From Rhodopirellula sp. (GTDB lineage: Bacteria; Planctomycetota; Planctomycetia; Pirellulales; Pirellulaceae), in contig JAHELS010000027.1 in the NCBI GenBank assembly GCA_024644085.1, positions 1-44,590 of the forward strand: DNA of 44,590 nt. Direction: 5' to 3'. Position numbers and translations under genes: made by a program. The notes beneath the pieces were generated by a model. It did no database searches, was not told where the DNA came from, and saw only the letters and a list, made by a program, of their open reading frames with translations. This document shows, piece after piece, positions 17,233-26,700 of the stretch. The stretch's first letter is position 1, and every line of letters starts with the position of its first letter.

Positions 17233-18759
17233 TCACTCACCGCCTCGCGGCCTCCCGAACCAAGGGGAAACGGCGCGGTCGAGCAGGTTTCGCGTGATCT
17301 GGTCTACCCGCGCATCCGGGCCATGCGGACGGGACCAATGCGACCACGGCAATTGATGCCCCGGCGGGCTGGACAATCCCTGGCACCACCAGATCGTCGA
17401 CGCGTTGAAGACAAAGTTGTCCCTCGGCCCGGGATAGAACGTCGCGGTCCATCGCTGCGGATTCACGCCGCCCTGCAGTGCGGTGCCTTCGGCAACAATC
17501 TCGAGTCCTTCGATATCGGGCGGATCACCGTGGTATTCCCAGCCGATCAACCCCGGGATCCGATCACCATTTTTCATTCCGGTGCCCGTGTAAATCCAAT
17601 GCTCGGGCCGTGTACAGATCCAGTCGCCGCCGCCGTTGACCGGATCGACGTTTCGAGCCCCCATCAAGTAACCCTCGTCGGGACCGCGATGCGGAAACGG
17701 GCCATGCTCTTTTTCACGCTGCATCGCCCATTTGTAGTCGCCACCGTACGGCCCGCCGCGATACAGGATCCGGTTTTCCCTTCCATCACTGGCCGAGCGA
17801 AAGGGACTGACCCAGCAGACCGAATTCCCGCACAGAAACATCAGGTTCACTCCCGCGTCACGCAGTGCAACCACGCTCTTGTATTGCCGAAGGTCCCAGT
17901 ACTCGTCGTGACCAACGCTCAAGAAGGCTTTGCATTTGAGTCCGCGCGCCGGCGAGAGCATGTCGGAGTTGCTGCAGTAGGTAACGTCGTAACCCTGTTG
18001 TTCCAACCAATATGCCATTGGGAACTCGAAGCAAAGCCATTCGCCGCTGCCGACCGTTTGCGGGTTCTCGAAGATCTGCGGATACATCCCGTACGGCCGA
18101 TCAAAGCTGACGTCCGCCCAGGGACCCTGGTTACCCTTGGGGTGTGTGTAAACGGAGTCGCGATCGGGCCATTGGTTGTATGCTTGCCACGTGTTGTCGC
18201 TGCATTGAAACAGGATGTCGGCGTCGCGATCATCGCGCACGATGAACACGATGTAGCTTTGCCAGTATCCGTGTCCGGTCGAATCGGACAAGGTCGTCAA
18301 TCGGCCGATGTAAACGCCGCTTGTCCAGTTTGAAGGGATTTCAAGCGACGCCGACTTTTTCCAACGACATTCACGCAGCCGTTTCGGGCCGTGCTCAGGT
18401 ACACTTTGTTTGAATCCTTCGAGCGGGCCGATCGTTTTCATCAGCCTCGCGCCGCGGCCACCGTAGTACCCGGTGCGAAAAACTTCGATGATGAATTCCT
18501 GGGCTGGATCGGTTGAAACAAAGAGGTCGATTGTTTCGCCGGCGGCGACGCTTTGTCGCGAGCAGTAACCTTCGATACGCGACGATCGAACGCCGCCGCG
18601 CGTGTCGGTGCGAACGCGTGTTAATTGCCAATCGGTCGATCCAGCATGGGCGTTTTCGCGGGTGACCGGATTGTCGGCTGCGGCAGCGCGAGGCATTCCA
18701 AGTCCGACCGTGGCGGCCGCGGCCAAGGTGCCCTTGAGCAGTTGTCGGCGATCGGTCAC
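17233..18759 (-). CDS. Tat-exported N,N-dimethylformamidase-like protein
   Basis: The 508-residue protein begins with a twin-arginine signal (R4-R5 in DRRQLLKG, then an Ala-rich core ending PRAAAA), so it should be exported folded. The mature part resembles the large-subunit C-terminal domain of N,N-dimethylformamidase. It has an N-terminal beta-rich segment (QSVAAGETIDLFVSTD), then VYIGRLTTL, a SVGHDEYWD motif typical of this family, and a C-terminal GWEYHGDPP segment. The characterised enzyme hydrolyses dimethylformamide with a mononuclear iron centre and its large subunit is considerably longer; I cannot confirm the iron ligands here, so another amide or polysaccharide-related substrate is possible. 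The start is GTG and overlaps the TGA of the sulfatase-cytochrome gene by four bases, so the two proteins are made together. Confidence 0.75.
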   Translation of the reverse strand: MTDRRQLLKGTLAAAATVGLGMPRAAAADNPVTRENAHAGSTDWQLTRVRTDTRGGVRSSRIEGYCSRQSVAAGETIDLFVSTDPAQEFIIEVFRTGYYGGRGARLMKTIGPLEGFKQSVPEHGPKRLRECRWKKSASLEIPSNWTSGVYIGRLTTLSDSTGHGYWQSYIVFIVRDDRDADILFQCSDNTWQAYNQWPDRDSVYTHPKGNQGPWADVSFDRPYGMYPQIFENPQTVGSGEWLCFEFPMAYWLEQQGYDVTYCSNSDMLSPARGLKCKAFLSVGHDEYWDLRQYKSVVALRDAGVNLMFLCGNSVCWVSPFRSASDGRENRILYRGGPYGGDYKWAMQREKEHGPFPHRGPDEGYLMGARNVDPVNGGGDWICTRPEHWIYTGTGMKNGDRIPGLIGWEYHGDPPDIEGLEIVAEGTALQGGVNPQRWTATFYPGPRDNFVFNASTIWWCQGLSSPPGHQLPWSHWSRPHGPDARVDQITRNLLDRAVSPWFGRPRGGE

Positions 18760-21700
18760 TCAATTTCTCCCGCGACGCCATGCGACGTCAAACTTTGAAG
18801 GTACTTCACGACATCCAGCAACTGATCTTCGGTCAGTGTCTCGTCCAAACCCGCGGGCATGATCGAAACACTGCTCGGCGCGATCGATTCAATATCGCCC
18901 TGTGCGATTGCGATGATCTCACCGCTCGCTTGCTGGATCCGAATGTCGTCCGCCGATTCGCCGATGACGAGACCCGTGAGGGCGCGACCGTCGACCGTCA
19001 AGACTTTGTGCGTCTCGTAGTCCCGGACGATACTCGCCGACGGAAACACCATCGACTCCAACAGATCAATTGCCGATCGATTTGCACCAATGGTCGACAA
19101 GTCGGGACCTACCGCTTTACCCTGGTCCCCGATCCGGTGACAGGAACTGCATTTGGCTTTTTCGCTGTGGAAGACCTGTTTTCCGCGCCCGGCATCGCCT
19201 TGATCGAGGCGATCACGCAACACCTGCAATCGTAGCAGCTTTGTTTGGTGATGCTGTTTGAGCCGGTCGAGAAGCCGATTGGCGCGGTCCAGCGTTTCGG
19301 TCGGAAATCGTTTGACAACATCCGAGAACTCATGCACCTCGATTGATGAAAAGGAGTCAGCTGACTCCAGGGATTCCAACAGGGCCTCGGCAGCGTTGTG
19401 GTTCACGTTGCGTTGAAAAGCACGCAGAAGTTCGCGGAGATCGCCAGGGGACGCGCTGCGAACAAGTGGTGCAACTTTCTCGAGTTGCCCAGCAGTCAGC
19501 TGCGACACTCCCAACAGTCTTGCCGCAGCGGCGGCAGCCGTCGGCGAACCCGATTCGCGATACGTTTGCAGCAGTCGCTCGAACATCTGTGGCTCAAGCT
19601 TTGCGGATCCTTTGACCAGCGCCGTGAGAGCCTCGGTGCGTAGCGTCATGGAACGTTTCTGATCCGCGGCCAGTGAGTCAAGTTGTGCGGCGAATTCGTT
19701 CCCCTGCATCCCCGCCACGGCCATCATTGCGCTTCGCACGGTCCTCTCGTCGGAGGACTGCAACATGTCGCGAAGCGGCCCGACCCAGCTTTGACTCGGG
19801 GCGATTCGTCCGGCACGCGCCAGGGTGCCCAGCGCCAACGCTCGCGATTCTTCGATGTCTGATTCCAGCCACTGCCCCACAAGCGACGCCATCGCGGGGG
19901 AATCGAGATACGCGTCGAGAGCATCATTGATGGTCGGATAACGCGATGGGCCCTGGCCAGTCGCAATCCAGTTGCCCACCAGGGAGGTAACATCGTCCGC
20001 CCACTGCGGATTCCTTTTCAGAATGCGTTTGAGCAAGTTGCCGCTGCTGGTGTCAAAGTTCATCAGCCCCACGGCGTCTTTGTAGGAGATGCTGCTGGGA
20101 TCGATCTGTTCGACCGCTGTCATGGCAGCGACGACGGCGCGATCGCGGAGTTTTCCATTCCAAACCTGGCTCCGCACGGCGGAGGAATCCCCGATTTCGA
20201 TGAGTGCATAGACAAGGGCGTGCTCCTCCGATCGATCGATGCCCGGACGATCCAGCGCAGCTACCAGCGAGGGAATCGCTTGACGATCACCGACCTTTCC
20301 CAGCACGGTTGCCGCCCCGCGTCTTACCGAGGCGATTGGATCGGCCAGCAGTGGCAGGATTTGGGATGCGTCCATTGCTTCGGCGAATTCACCAATCGCC
20401 CGACAGGCCGCCTGACGCACCGCCGCGTCAGCGTCCTTCAGGGCTGGCCGCAATGCTTCGCGGGCGTCCGTTCGCAAACGCTCGTTCGTCGCCATCCGTG
20501 ACAATGCCCAAACGGCGTTCCTGCGGACGCGTATGTCGCTGCGCACGATCGATGACCGCAGTAAGGGCAAAGTTTCCTCGCCGCGCGCCGCACACCGCTC
20601 GATCGCCTGCTGGCGAACCGCAAAGCGCGTATCGTTCAAGAGCTTGACCAGGGACGCGGGTGATTGTTTTTGCCAATCAATCCGCAGGCCGCGGGGATCG
20701 ACCATCGTGGTCATGCCGTCGCGACGGACACGATAAATACCGCCCAGCAGCTCCGGCTTGGCGTACTGGGAGGTCGGACAACCGCGGTAAAACCATCCGC
20801 CGGTATCGACGACTAGCAGGCTGCCGTCGGCATCCTCTAGAACATCCGTGGGATGAAATTCGCGGCTGGAAGAAGAAAGAAATTCGTGCTGGGTCACATC
20901 GTAAGTCGAACCCTTCTTAGCCAAGCCGAGTCGCACCACCTTTCCACTGTTGAAAAAGGTCGCAAACAAGTCATCACTCCAACGATGGTCCATCACACCG
21001 CTTCGGTAACGGGTCAAACCCGATACAGCGACGTGACCAAAGCGGTGCACGGGACCGAGAAGATCGCCGGTGACCTTGAGTTCGCCCAACACCCGCTCGC
21101 GATGCGGATAGGCTCCGCCGTGCAACCAGTGAACCAGGCAATCGACTCGAGGTCGGGTGTACAGAATGTTGACGGTCCCCAGCATGTCGCCCGAATCGGT
21201 AAAGTCGACTTCGACCGGGTTGTCCATTCCGCCGCCGCAATGAATCCGCGCGTCCGAGCCGTCGCCGCGGCACGAGAAAAGGTAAGAACCTTCGCGCTTG
21301 CTGGTGATGTTGCCGGCCTCATCTTTGAATTCGTGACCGTGGTACCCATCGGTCCAGTAGAGGCGCCCGTCGGGTCCGGTAAAGCAACCGTGAATGCTTG
21401 CCGCGTTTCCGGTGTATCCGAATTCGTCCACGATGATCTCGCGTTGATCGGCGACGCCGTCGTCATCCGTGTCGGTCAAACGCCAGATATTTGGTGGCGA
21501 GGCAACGTAGAGCGAGCCGTCTTGCCAAACTCCGCCCATCGGAAAGGTCATCTTGTCCGCAAACACCGTGAAGGAATCGAATCGGCCGTCGCCGTCGGAA
21601 TCGACCAAACGTCGAATCGTGTTGGGAAGGTTCTTTTCCAACTCGTCGCTGGTCATGTTCACGCCGGCGTTATTACAAACGTACAACCGGCCAATGTCGT

Positions 21701-23345
21701 CAAAACAGGCCATCGTTGGATGAGTCACCAGCGGCGGTCCTGCGGCTAATTCGACGGAGAAACCATCGGGCACCGATATCGGTGCGGGCATGAATCCATC
21801 GGAAAGAGGCGGCGGATCGGCAGGGGAAAGTTGTGCGATCTCTTCGTCGACGCCGTCGTGAATCCGGACTTGGGAGGTGCCGCCGTTCCACATGTCATAC
21901 TTGGGAACCGAGTATTCCGCGAAAAACGCATCGAGCTGTTGCTTCAATTGCTCACGCAATCCCCTGCTGCGGGCGTCGCCGACAAGATTCACAAACTCAT
22001 CCGGGTCGGAGGCGAGGTCGTAAAGTTCGTGTGGACCGTTGGGATGGCGGTGAATGTACTTGTGGGTCGCGGTGCGGACGCAGCGCAGGTTCTCAAACTC
22101 GTAATAGACCGCCTCGCGAGAAGTCTCGGCGGCGTTGGCCTCTGGGGATCGAGAATCGGATTCTTCAGCGCCCACCGGGGATGTCGCCGGTGCCGTGAGC
22201 AATGCGGAAAAATCTCTTCCCGGAGATTTTGGCGCACTGGGAAGACTCTCGCCCATCGATAGGTGCCCGAGCAATGTCGGCATCACGTCGTAATTGGCGA
22301 TCAATTGATCGCGGCGGACACCCGAAGCGATCCTTTCGGGATGTCGCCAGATCAAAGGGATCTGCATCATGCCGTCTCGAGCGGTCAGCGGGCGTGTGTG
22401 ATCTCCCATTCCGAAAAAGCCACCGTGGCCGCCCACCCAACCCTGGTCGGCGATGAACACGACGAGAGTGTCTTCGTCCAACCCGTGTGTCTCGAGCGCT
22501 TTCATCACGTCACCGACTCCGTCATCAACACCGCTGACTTCGGTTGCGACGCGGCGGATCGAGGTTGGATTGTTGATGTAATCGCGGTTGTTCAACTGCC
22601 ACGGATGAGGCTTCGTTCGGGGAAACGAGGCGAGCTCTTTGTCGGCGTAGTATTCCCGGTGACGATTCTTGCCATCTCGAAGCAACAATCGGCTAAGTGA
22701 GTAAGGGCCGTTGTAGGAAAGAAACAAGAAGAACGGTGCTTCTTTTCCGGCTCGCGAATCAATGAACTTGATTGCGTGCTGAGTCCATAGGTCCGTCAAG
22801 TACTTTGGCTCGGATCGTATCTCACCGTTTTCAATCACTTGCGCGTTGTAGAACGTACTCGTTCCGCCGTGCGGCATCGTGATCCAATAATCATCGAGTC
22901 CTTCTTGAGGACGCAGGTTGTCGCCGAGATGCCACTTGCCCACCAGGCCGCAGTCGTAGCCCGCCTCGCGCAGCACTTCGGGCAACGAGGTCAATTCGTC
23001 GAGCGTGCATCGCGCGTCGGGACCGACTTGTAGACGTCCGCCTGAGAGAAACGAGTGAACGCCATGTTGAGACGGCATCAACCCGGTCAGAACCGTCGCA
23101 CGAGTCGGCGAACAGACGGGGTTGGACGCGAATGCGCGCGTGAACAGCGTACCTTCGGCGGCAAGGCGATCGATGTTCGGCGTGCGTATGTCGGGATTGC
23201 CATAGCAGCCCAACGTCCAGGCCCCGTGATTGTCCGTCATGATCAGGACAACGTTTGGGCGGGACGAATCACTCGCAAGCGATACAGTTGCGAGTAGTGT
23301 TGTGGCGGCGACCATCAGCGGTCGGCCGATAATTGGATTCTTCAA
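18756..23345 (-). CDS. Sulfatase-PVC propeller-HEAT-cytochrome c fusion protein
   Basis: This single 1529-residue frame joins units that are usually separate. Residues 1-25 form a signal peptide. A type I sulfatase follows (about 28-480), with metal-site D38 and the formylglycine motif C78-S-P-T-R82. From about 505 to 880 comes the PVC-type membrane-bound dehydrogenase beta-propeller (PDGFSVELAAGPP, then HPTDVLEDADGSLLVVDTGGW). HEAT repeats span about 895-1380, and a cytochrome c domain has C1399-S-S-C-H1403 with a likely axial Met at about 1496. The start is TTG at 23345: an in-frame TGA lies just upstream (23355-23357) and a GAGG ribosome site sits 7 bases before it. A later ATG would remove the positively charged part of the signal peptide. 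It probably cleaves sulfate esters while passing electrons from an oxidised substrate in the periplasm (inference). Confidence 0.88.
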   Translation of the reverse strand: MKNPIIGRPLMVAATTLLATVSLASDSSRPNVVLIMTDNHGAWTLGCYGNPDIRTPNIDRLAAEGTLFTRAFASNPVCSPTRATVLTGLMPSQHGVHSFLSGGRLQVGPDARCTLDELTSLPEVLREAGYDCGLVGKWHLGDNLRPQEGLDDYWITMPHGGTSTFYNAQVIENGEIRSEPKYLTDLWTQHAIKFIDSRAGKEAPFFLFLSYNGPYSLSRLLLRDGKNRHREYYADKELASFPRTKPHPWQLNNRDYINNPTSIRRVATEVSGVDDGVGDVMKALETHGLDEDTLVVFIADQGWVGGHGGFFGMGDHTRPLTARDGMMQIPLIWRHPERIASGVRRDQLIANYDVMPTLLGHLSMGESLPSAPKSPGRDFSALLTAPATSPVGAEESDSRSPEANAAETSREAVYYEFENLRCVRTATHKYIHRHPNGPHELYDLASDPDEFVNLVGDARSRGLREQLKQQLDAFFAEYSVPKYDMWNGGTSQVRIHDGVDEEIAQLSPADPPPLSDGFMPAPISVPDGFSVELAAGPPLVTHPTMACFDDIGRLYVCNNAGVNMTSDELEKNLPNTIRRLVDSDGDGRFDSFTVFADKMTFPMGGVWQDGSLYVASPPNIWRLTDTDDDGVADQREIIVDEFGYTGNAASIHGCFTGPDGRLYWTDGYHGHEFKDEAGNITSKREGSYLFSCRGDGSDARIHCGGGMDNPVEVDFTDSGDMLGTVNILYTRPRVDCLVHWLHGGAYPHRERVLGELKVTGDLLGPVHRFGHVAVSGLTRYRSGVMDHRWSDDLFATFFNSGKVVRLGLAKKGSTYDVTQHEFLSSSSREFHPTDVLEDADGSLLVVDTGGWFYRGCPTSQYAKPELLGGIYRVRRDGMTTMVDPRGLRIDWQKQSPASLVKLLNDTRFAVRQQAIERCAARGEETLPLLRSSIVRSDIRVRRNAVWALSRMATNERLRTDAREALRPALKDADAAVRQAACRAIGEFAEAMDASQILPLLADPIASVRRGAATVLGKVGDRQAIPSLVAALDRPGIDRSEEHALVYALIEIGDSSAVRSQVWNGKLRDRAVVAAMTAVEQIDPSSISYKDAVGLMNFDTSSGNLLKRILKRNPQWADDVTSLVGNWIATGQGPSRYPTINDALDAYLDSPAMASLVGQWLESDIEESRALALGTLARAGRIAPSQSWVGPLRDMLQSSDERTVRSAMMAVAGMQGNEFAAQLDSLAADQKRSMTLRTEALTALVKGSAKLEPQMFERLLQTYRESGSPTAAAAAARLLGVSQLTAGQLEKVAPLVRSASPGDLRELLRAFQRNVNHNAAEALLESLESADSFSSIEVHEFSDVVKRFPTETLDRANRLLDRLKQHHQTKLLRLQVLRDRLDQGDAGRGKQVFHSEKAKCSSCHRIGDQGKAVGPDLSTIGANRSAIDLLESMVFPSASIVRDYETHKVLTVDGRALTGLVIGESADDIRIQQASGEIIAIAQGDIESIAPSSVSIMPAGLDETLTEDQLLDVVKYLQSLTSHGVAGEIE

Positions 23346-23352
23346 CGCTTTG

Positions 23353-23356
23353 CCTC
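23353..23356 (-). promoter_or_regulatory. Ribosome binding site fixing the TTG start
   Basis: GAGG lies 7 bases before TTG 23345 and overlaps an in-frame TGA (23355-23357), so translation of the fusion protein cannot begin further upstream. Confidence 0.55.
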
Positions 23357-23439
23357 ACCGCGATTCGCAGGTCATGATCCAACAGGGATCGTAACCGTAC
23401 GGAGAAGCGGATGCGACATCCGGGCGCGTGAGCGAAGCG

Positions 23440-23757
23440 TCAAGCTTCCAAATCGAGGTGTCCGCCGGTTCCCTCGGGGGAGGCGGAACGGGGCTGGGCA
23501 GGCGAATTCTGTTCGTCCTCTTCCTGCTGCTCGTCGGAGCTTTCGAAATAGTCGAGTAATTGGCGGCCATTTCCACCGCGGTCGTCAGTTTGATCACCGG
23601 CGTCAACGGCGCTCGAGTCTGCTGCTTTCCCAGCGGGCGTTTCTTTCACTGATTGTTGGCGGCTTGACTCGGTCGCCTGGTTATCGGCCTCTCCGCCGCG
23701 AGCCGCGGCGCGTGCCGTGCCGGCCACCGAAGCGGCCGCGCTTGGGTTGATATTCAC
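23440..23757 (-). CDS. Small acidic Ala/Glu/Gln-rich protein
   Basis: A 105-residue hydrophilic protein without recognised domain, signal peptide or membrane helix. It begins NINPSAAASVAGTARAAARG and is rich in Asp, Glu, Ser and Gln, with a central GRQLLDYFESSDEQQEEDEQ segment, so it is probably largely disordered. The start is GTG, with GAGGAG about 11 bases upstream, and lies 30 bases after the stop of the AsmA-like gene on the same strand. I recall similar small proteins in other planctomycete genomes but cannot verify this. A competing frame at 23355-23606 has no comparable support. Confidence 0.55.
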   Translation of the reverse strand: MNINPSAAASVAGTARAAARGGEADNQATESSRQQSVKETPAGKAADSSAVDAGDQTDDRGGNGRQLLDYFESSDEQQEEDEQNSPAQPRSASPEGTGGHLDLEA

Positions 23758-23787
23758 CTTTGTTAATTCTCCTCGATTGCAGGTTGA

Positions 23788-26700
23788 TCAACGCAGCCAA
23801 CGTCCAAACAAGCTGGCCGATTCTTCCCGTTGGTTCGATTCGTCATGACTCATCCCGGGTATCAATCGTTCCAATGTTTCACCCACACCCTCGAGAGCAC
23901 GCCGCTCGATCTCGAGCGCGTGCAGCGGACCACGAACGTCGATCGTCCATAGTGTGTAACGTTGGCTGCGGAGTGGTCGAAAGACGTGCGTGAACGAGTT
24001 TTTTGGACTGACTCGCGTGTTGAATGTCAAATCCAGTTCCCGTCGCCGGTCGAGGGTGCCGCCACCGTGCAGCGTCACGAGATCACCCCAGATCTGCAGG
24101 TCGTTGAAAGTCATTGTGTCGCCAAAGATTGTGAATTCAACTTCGCCGTCGGTGAACGCGACGTCCTTCGTCGGCGTTACACGCAGCAGATTCAACACTT
24201 TGACGATCAGAGGTAATTTGTAGAGGTTGGCCCCGCTGACCCGCGCCGCGCCGCTTCCTTTCAACAGATCCGCGGACCCAAGGTTGCCTTGCAACTGTGC
24301 TTGGCCGGAAAAAGCGCCGGTCAACTCGTTGTCACCCTGGCCGAAGTCTGCCAGCAACGTCGGAACTTTTCCACTGCGGACGGCGAGACCGACGTCAAAG
24401 CCTCCCGATGACAAGACCACTTCACCGTCCATGTCGATCGTGCCATCGAAAAGTTTTCCGCGGATCGACGAAACTCGGCGTGCCGGTGCGTCGTCGTTCG
24501 CGGGTTCGATTTTTCGGTCGACGCTTTGGCCGCCCAACAGCAATCGATCGCCTTCGATCGAAAACGGGCCGCGAATTCCCGTTATCTGCAAGTCGTAAAC
24601 GTGCATGGAATCAATTCCCACATCGCCCAGCGCCCGGATTCCCATTTCGTCGCGCACGCCCCTGACTGAGACTTCGCCTCGCAGTGAATGCACCGGTCCG
24701 ACGTCGGCGATGCGATTGCCCTCGAGTTGCAGGACGAGATCCCATTGGATGGAGGGTTCAGCGTGCGTCGCGTCGGGCAGCGCAAGGCGTGTTTGACCGC
24801 GAACGCTGACCGGTCCGCGGAGTTGCAATCGCCGCATTGCCTCACGCATCTGACTCGGAATCGCCGCGATCAATTCCGCGTCCGGATGAAGCCGGCTTCC
24901 GCTGTGTAAATTCAAGAGCAGTTCCCAGCGACCGTTTTCATCTTGGACACAGCGCCCATCGGCTGACAGCGTCGACGCATCATGTTTTCCGTTGATCGAT
25001 TCAATCGTGACTTCCGAACCGTCAAACCGGACGGTGCCGTCGACAACATCGATGCGGTAAGGCAGGGCGGTGGGTCTCAGACTCAGCGACCGATTCGTGA
25101 CCTGGCCGTTCTCGCGTTGTCGCGCCGTCACGTCGAGATCGAGCGACGTGCCGACACCCTGTTGATTCAGTGTCACGGTCAATTCGTCGAGCACGCCGCT
25201 GGGCGAGATTGCATCCCAGGTTTGTCGCGTCGAAAGGGGCAAGGAACTCCGTAGTGCCTCGTCCATCGGAATGTTGTTCGCTCGAAAGTTGAGCGACATC
25301 TGCGAATCGGTCGCCGCCGACACCGCGGCATCGGTGATCCGGAACTCGCTGGCTTCCGGATTCGCCGCCGGCATGCGATAGGAACCGTTGCACATCACGA
25401 CGCCCGCATTCGCATTGGTGGCGCGGAATCCGACCAGCTGGACCAGCTCGTCGTCGACCTGGAGCTTACCCGAGACGTTGTAAAGTGGATAAGCAAACTT
25501 GTCGTAGCGGAGGTGACCGTCGATGATGCGAAGGTCGATTTTTCGATGCGGGCGACCCGATGCATCGGTTGTCAGTTTTGCGGTCGCCAGGTGGACCGAG
25601 CCACGCGGGCTCAGCGAACGGGCGAACGTTTCAAGTTTGGTTGTCGGACGTCCGCGGGGTGAGAGAGCCTTGATCAAGGTCCGGTCAATCGGGATGGCCC
25701 CATCGGTAGCAATCACGAATGATTTCTCATTTGTAATCCCCGGTCGAATCGGTGCGCGAAAGGCACATTGCATACGGTTGCCGCCGATTCGCCCGTCAAG
25801 CAACTGGGTTGATGCGATGTTGTCGCGAACCACAATCTTGCCGACCAGGCTCTCGATCGGGTAGGGGAACTTGTCGTAACGGACATCGACCCCTTTGCAG
25901 ATGATCGTGGCATCCGTCTTCCATTGCGATTGGACGTGAGCGATCTTTGCGTCGATGTCGATCCGTCCCAGAGGTTTCAAGCGATCCCAGTTTGATTGCA
26001 TCGAGGGAGGAAGCGTCGCTGCGAAACGTTCATCCAGCAGCAAGCCGCGTGTGCTAAGATTCAGCACGGCATCGCATGGCCATCGATAGCCGTCGATACG
26101 ACCGGTCGCCCGAACCACCGCGTCACCAAGTGTGCCGTGCGACGCCTCGATCGAGATTCCCTCCGGGTCGCAGTTCACGATCCCGCGTAAATGCGAAATC
26201 GGCTTGGGCAACGAGGGATGCGAGAAGCGACCTTCGTGAACGGTCGTCCGAAGTTGATAATTGGTGTCGCCCCCGGCCGTTGTGTGCAAAGCCAGCGTTG
26301 CGTCGCAAACACATTGTAAGTCCCGTGCATGCCTCGCCGCGGTCGACCACTCACTGGGCAATCGGTCGTACAAATCGCGACTTAGAAAGGCCCCCTGCAC
26401 GGCACAGCGAAGATCTGTCTGGCCCCCTTTCTTTTCAATCTTGACCAACACGCCGTTTGCGAAATCAGTCGACCCTTGAATCGTAATGGATTGGTCGATG
26501 TCGCCGGTCGACGAGGGTGTGTTCAGCACCGTCACATTCTCGAACTCAGCATTGATGGGGCGGTCATTTGATATCCCATCGAGCAAACGAAAACTGACGC
26601 GGCGCAAATCCATCCGTGGGGTGACCGGCCCAAGATTCGGCAGAGGTATCAAAGCGGCAAGCGAAATCTTTCCTTCGCTCAACCAGGCATTCGCCTGGAC

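Noticed and set aside
21700-22000. Possible frameshift or missing stop between the sulfatase and propeller halves
   Set aside because: The frame is continuous, with a plausible linker rich in Pro and Asp and intact domains on both sides; kept as a real fusion pending read-level check.
23355-23606. Minus-strand frame of 83 codons overlapping the small acidic protein
   Set aside because: No ribosome site, and it competes with the better supported frame 23440-23757.
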